Part shown: piece by piece, positions 11,904 through 13,323 of the stretch
How positions within the stretch are numbered: position 1 is the first letter of the stretch
Layout of the letters: the number at the start of each line of letters is the position of its first letter
DNA from: CAYPYS01 sp964445715
Lineage (GTDB): Bacteria; Omnitrophota; Gorgyraeia; Gorgyraeales; Gorgyraeaceae
Reading direction: 5' to 3'
DNA: 13,323 bases
Assembly: GCA_964445715.1 (NCBI GenBank)
Contig: CAYULJ010000039.1
Location: 1 to 13,323, forward strand
Notes under the pieces: model-generated
The model's database searches: none
Seen by the model: only the letters and a program-made list of their open reading frames with translations
Told to the model about the DNA's origin: nothing
Position numbers and translations under genes: made by a program

Positions 11904-11922
11904 TAAAAGAAAGGGGGAATGC

Positions 11923-12261
11923 ATGCGTATCAGTACAGACAATCGCGTCTTCGAACGTCTGGACAAAGAGCTAGCGGTAAGATATAGCCCCGTTGGAAGC
12001 AACAGGGAATTCTGCACAACCACCAAGAATATAAGCGGTGGCGGGGTCAGGATGTCCCTTTTAAAAAGTCTATCCCCAGGGACCATACTAGACATGGAAA
12101 TATTCAGATACAACTCGAATATAAAAGCGCGCTGTAGGGGAAAGGTAGTATGGGTCTGGGATGAGCCCATGAGCAAGGAGACCGAGGAGCATTTTGAAGC
12201 CGGTATAAAATTCCTGGACAGGCAACTCCTTTATATAAGCAGGCTCATCAGCGACCTCTAA
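11923..12261 (+). CDS. PilZ domain protein (7 of 8)
   Basis: A 112-residue stand-alone PilZ protein. Motifs: R8-x3-R12 (RVFER) and N36-I-S38-G-G-G41. The later strands GKVVW and FEAGIKF are canonical, followed by a C-terminal helix (RQLLYISRLISDL). It is a presumed cyclic-di-GMP receptor. The frame is open from 11884, but that would overlap the protease gene; the ATG at 11923 has a strong Shine-Dalgarno sequence (AGGGGG at 11912-11917, 5-nt spacing), so I use it. It lies 19 nt after the protease stop and is probably co-transcribed with it. Palindrome 3 begins 2 nt after its TAA. Confidence 0.9.
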   Translation: MRISTDNRVFERLDKELAVRYSPVGSNREFCTTTKNISGGGVRMSLLKSLSPGTILDMEIFRYNSNIKARCRGKVVWVWDEPMSKETEEHFEAGIKFLDRQLLYISRLISDL

Positions 12262-12263
12262 TC

Positions 12264-12304
12264 CTTAAGTTCACATTTCAACAATGTTAAAATGTGAACT
12301 TAAG
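12264..12304. repeat. 41-nt palindrome, copy 3
   Basis: The left arm CTTAAGTTCACATTTCAAC (12264-12282) pairs with 12286-12304 around an AAT loop, with one C-A mismatch at the same stem position as in copy 1. Flanking C (12263) and G (12305) extend the stem by one pair. It lies between two PilZ genes, 2 nt after one stop and 12 nt before the next ATG. Relative to copies 1 and 2 it differs at two stem pairs, both compensated on the opposite arm. Confidence 0.95.
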
Positions 12305-12316
12305 GCAAAGTAAGAT

Positions 12317-12670
12317 ATGAGAATACTATCGAGATTGTTTGGATCAAAACAAGAAGAAAGATTTGTCGATGATCGCAGGTTCGCAAAGAGATACGACGCC
12401 CTCCTGAAGCTAAAATATTTCGATCCTCAATCAAATTCCCAGGGTGAAAGCATAACAAAAAATATTTCCCGAAACGGCCTAAGATTCCGCATAGATAAAA
12501 AGATACCAAAGGGCCATATAGTCGAATTGGAAATAGAAAACCCTAACAGCCATCGATCTCTGTCATCCAAGGCAAAGGTGATCTGGCTCAAAGAGTTTGT
12601 AGCAGGGAATAATGCCGGAGACTTAACATACGAAGTAGGCGTAAAACTCTTAAAAAAACGACTTTTCTAG
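12317..12670 (+). CDS. PilZ domain protein (8 of 8)
   Basis: 117 residues with a short N-terminal extension (MRILSRLFGSKQEER, amphipathic, possibly membrane-surface binding) before the PilZ domain. Motifs: R21-x3-R25 (DRRFAKRYD) and N49-I-S51-R-N-G54. The later strands AKVIW and YEVGVKL are recognisable; the last normally ends in Phe. It is a presumed cyclic-di-GMP receptor. The start lies 12 nt after palindrome 3 with only a weak Shine-Dalgarno sequence (AAGTAAG), so the hairpin spacing may matter for translation or for transcription of this gene. An AsmA-like gene follows after 14 nt. Confidence 0.89.
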   Translation: MRILSRLFGSKQEERFVDDRRFAKRYDALLKLKYFDPQSNSQGESITKNISRNGLRFRIDKKIPKGHIVELEIENPNSHRSLSSKAKVIWLKEFVAGNNAGDLTYEVGVKLLKKRLF

Positions 12671-12684
12671 CAAACACATAACTT

Positions 12685-13323
12685 ATGAAAAAAATACACT
12701 TCGTTTTAACTTTAGCTATAGCGGTTTTTATGCTTTTTCTCCTGAAGGATATCATAATAAAGGCGTCCATTGAAAGCGCTGTATCCTATAAAACAGGGCT
12801 AAGAATAAAAATAGGCGAATTAAAAACAAATTTTTCCAAGGGATTTATCAGCATCAAAGATATGTTTATTTTGAACCCAAAAGGTTTCGATGATAGGATA
12901 ATGGCGGAACTGCCGGAGGTATACATTGATTATGATCTATCGGCTATCTTAAAAAGAAAGATCCATCTGAAGAATATCAAAATAAACCTCAAAGAGCTGA
13001 TGATAGTAAAAGAAAAAGACGACAGAAAAAATCTGGATCACATAAAAAGCCTGAAGAAAAAAGGGACTGAAAGGCAAAAAGAAAAAGATTCTGGATCCCA
13101 AAGTCTGCAAATAGATAACCTGTACCTTAAAATGGGTAAGGTAATTTATAAAGATTATTCTGCTGGCGAAAAACCAATGATCACGGAGTTTGATATCAAT
13201 ATAAACGCCAGATATAAAAATCTAAAAAATACCGACGCCATAATGAGACTAATAATAGCAAAAGCCCTAATAAACACCACCCTAAGCACGCTCTCGGACT
13301 TTGACAGATTTGAAGACATCGCC
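12685..13323 (+). CDS. AsmA-like envelope protein, N-terminal part (runs off the window)
   Basis: 213 codons are open to the window end with no stop. Residues 1-25 form an N-terminal membrane anchor (MKKIHFVLTLAIAVFMLFLL...). What follows fits the AsmA/DUF748-type start: SAVSYKTGLRIKIGELKTNF, GFISIKDMFILNPKGFDD, LPEVYIDYDLSAILKRKIHLKNIKI, then a Lys-rich low-complexity loop and LQIDNLYLKMGKVIYKDYSAG. AsmA-like proteins span the periplasm and are implicated in lipid transport or outer-membrane homeostasis; the role here is inferred. No clear Shine-Dalgarno sequence precedes the ATG at 12685. It is 14 nt downstream of the last PilZ gene and probably in the same transcript. Confidence 0.8.
   Translation, partial: MKKIHFVLTLAIAVFMLFLLKDIIIKASIESAVSYKTGLRIKIGELKTNFSKGFISIKDMFILNPKGFDDRIMAELPEVYIDYDLSAILKRKIHLKNIKINLKELMIVKEKDDRKNLDHIKSLKKKGTERQKEKDSGSQSLQIDNLYLKMGKVIYKDYSAGEKPMITEFDININARYKNLKNTDAIMRLIIAKALINTTLSTLSDFDRFEDIA

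Noticed and set aside
11884..11922. Upstream start for PilZ 7 at 11884
   Set aside because: It overlaps the protease gene, has no Shine-Dalgarno sequence and adds residues not part of the domain; ATG 11923 has AGGGGG at good spacing.
3914..12304. The palindromes as intrinsic terminators
   Set aside because: No U-tract follows on either strand and the stems are AT-rich; they end 9-12 nt before start codons.
1..13323. CRISPR array, tRNA, rRNA, transposase or defence genes
   Set aside because: I looked on both strands for regular spacers, cloverleaf arms and family motifs and found none that hold up.

Overview
The window is AT-rich, and every gene I can support lies on the + strand. The gene set suggests an uncultured bacterium of the PVC group, most likely Candidatus Omnitrophota. 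Pointers are a Minf_1886-type protein (a Planctomycetes/Verrucomicrobia hypothetical family), DUF4416, an adenosine-specific-kinase family protein, many small PilZ proteins, heavy ATA codon use and Lys/Glu/Pro-rich low-complexity protein. A run of 10 Ns at 10254-10263 shows it is scaffolded, probably metagenomic, sequence. The lineage is inferred from gene content only.

Layout. Positions 1-1300 hold three short genes (PilZ, PilZ, Minf_1886-like), each with its own near-consensus sigma70-type promoter. Two of those promoters end so close to the ATG that the mRNAs should be leaderless. Positions 1301-1660 hold no gene but carry a nested inverted-repeat element (1307-1600); one arm of it recurs at 1-70. 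Positions 1661-3918 form one block: a secreted SH3-like-barrel protein with its own apparently near-leaderless promoter, a MagIII/EndoIII-like HhH glycosylase, a disordered protein with a Cys4 zinc-finger tail, and a PilZ protein. Positions 3964-10892 form a tight 12-gene block with gaps of 0-23 nt and many overlaps: adenosine-specific kinase family, DUF4416, Ste24-like M48 protease, DUF362 ferredoxin-like protein, membrane PilZ, RNase Z-like MBL hydrolase, PilZ, tRNA-binding OB-fold protein, CoaE-like P-loop kinase, dCMP deaminase, PilZ broken by the N gap, and YqeY. Positions 10944-12261 hold an M48 lipoprotein protease with a zinc-ribbon tail and a PilZ gene. Positions 12317 to the end hold another PilZ gene and the start of an AsmA-like gene.

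The blocks are separated by three copies of a 41-nt palindrome (3914-3954, 10893-10933, 12264-12304). Each fills a whole intergenic spacer and ends 9-12 nt before the next ATG. The copies differ mainly at paired positions with compensating changes, so the fold or dyad itself seems to be maintained. This is the most striking unexplained structure here.

Functional picture: eight small PilZ proteins (presumed cyclic-di-GMP receptors) are scattered singly among unrelated housekeeping genes for DNA repair, nucleotide metabolism, tRNA-related functions and membrane proteolysis. No GGDEF, EAL or HD-GYP gene is visible. The housekeeping genes do not form one obvious pathway. The nearest to a functional pair is the CoaE-like kinase overlapping the dCMP deaminase. 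I do not see a defence system, CRISPR array, tRNA, rRNA or transposase.
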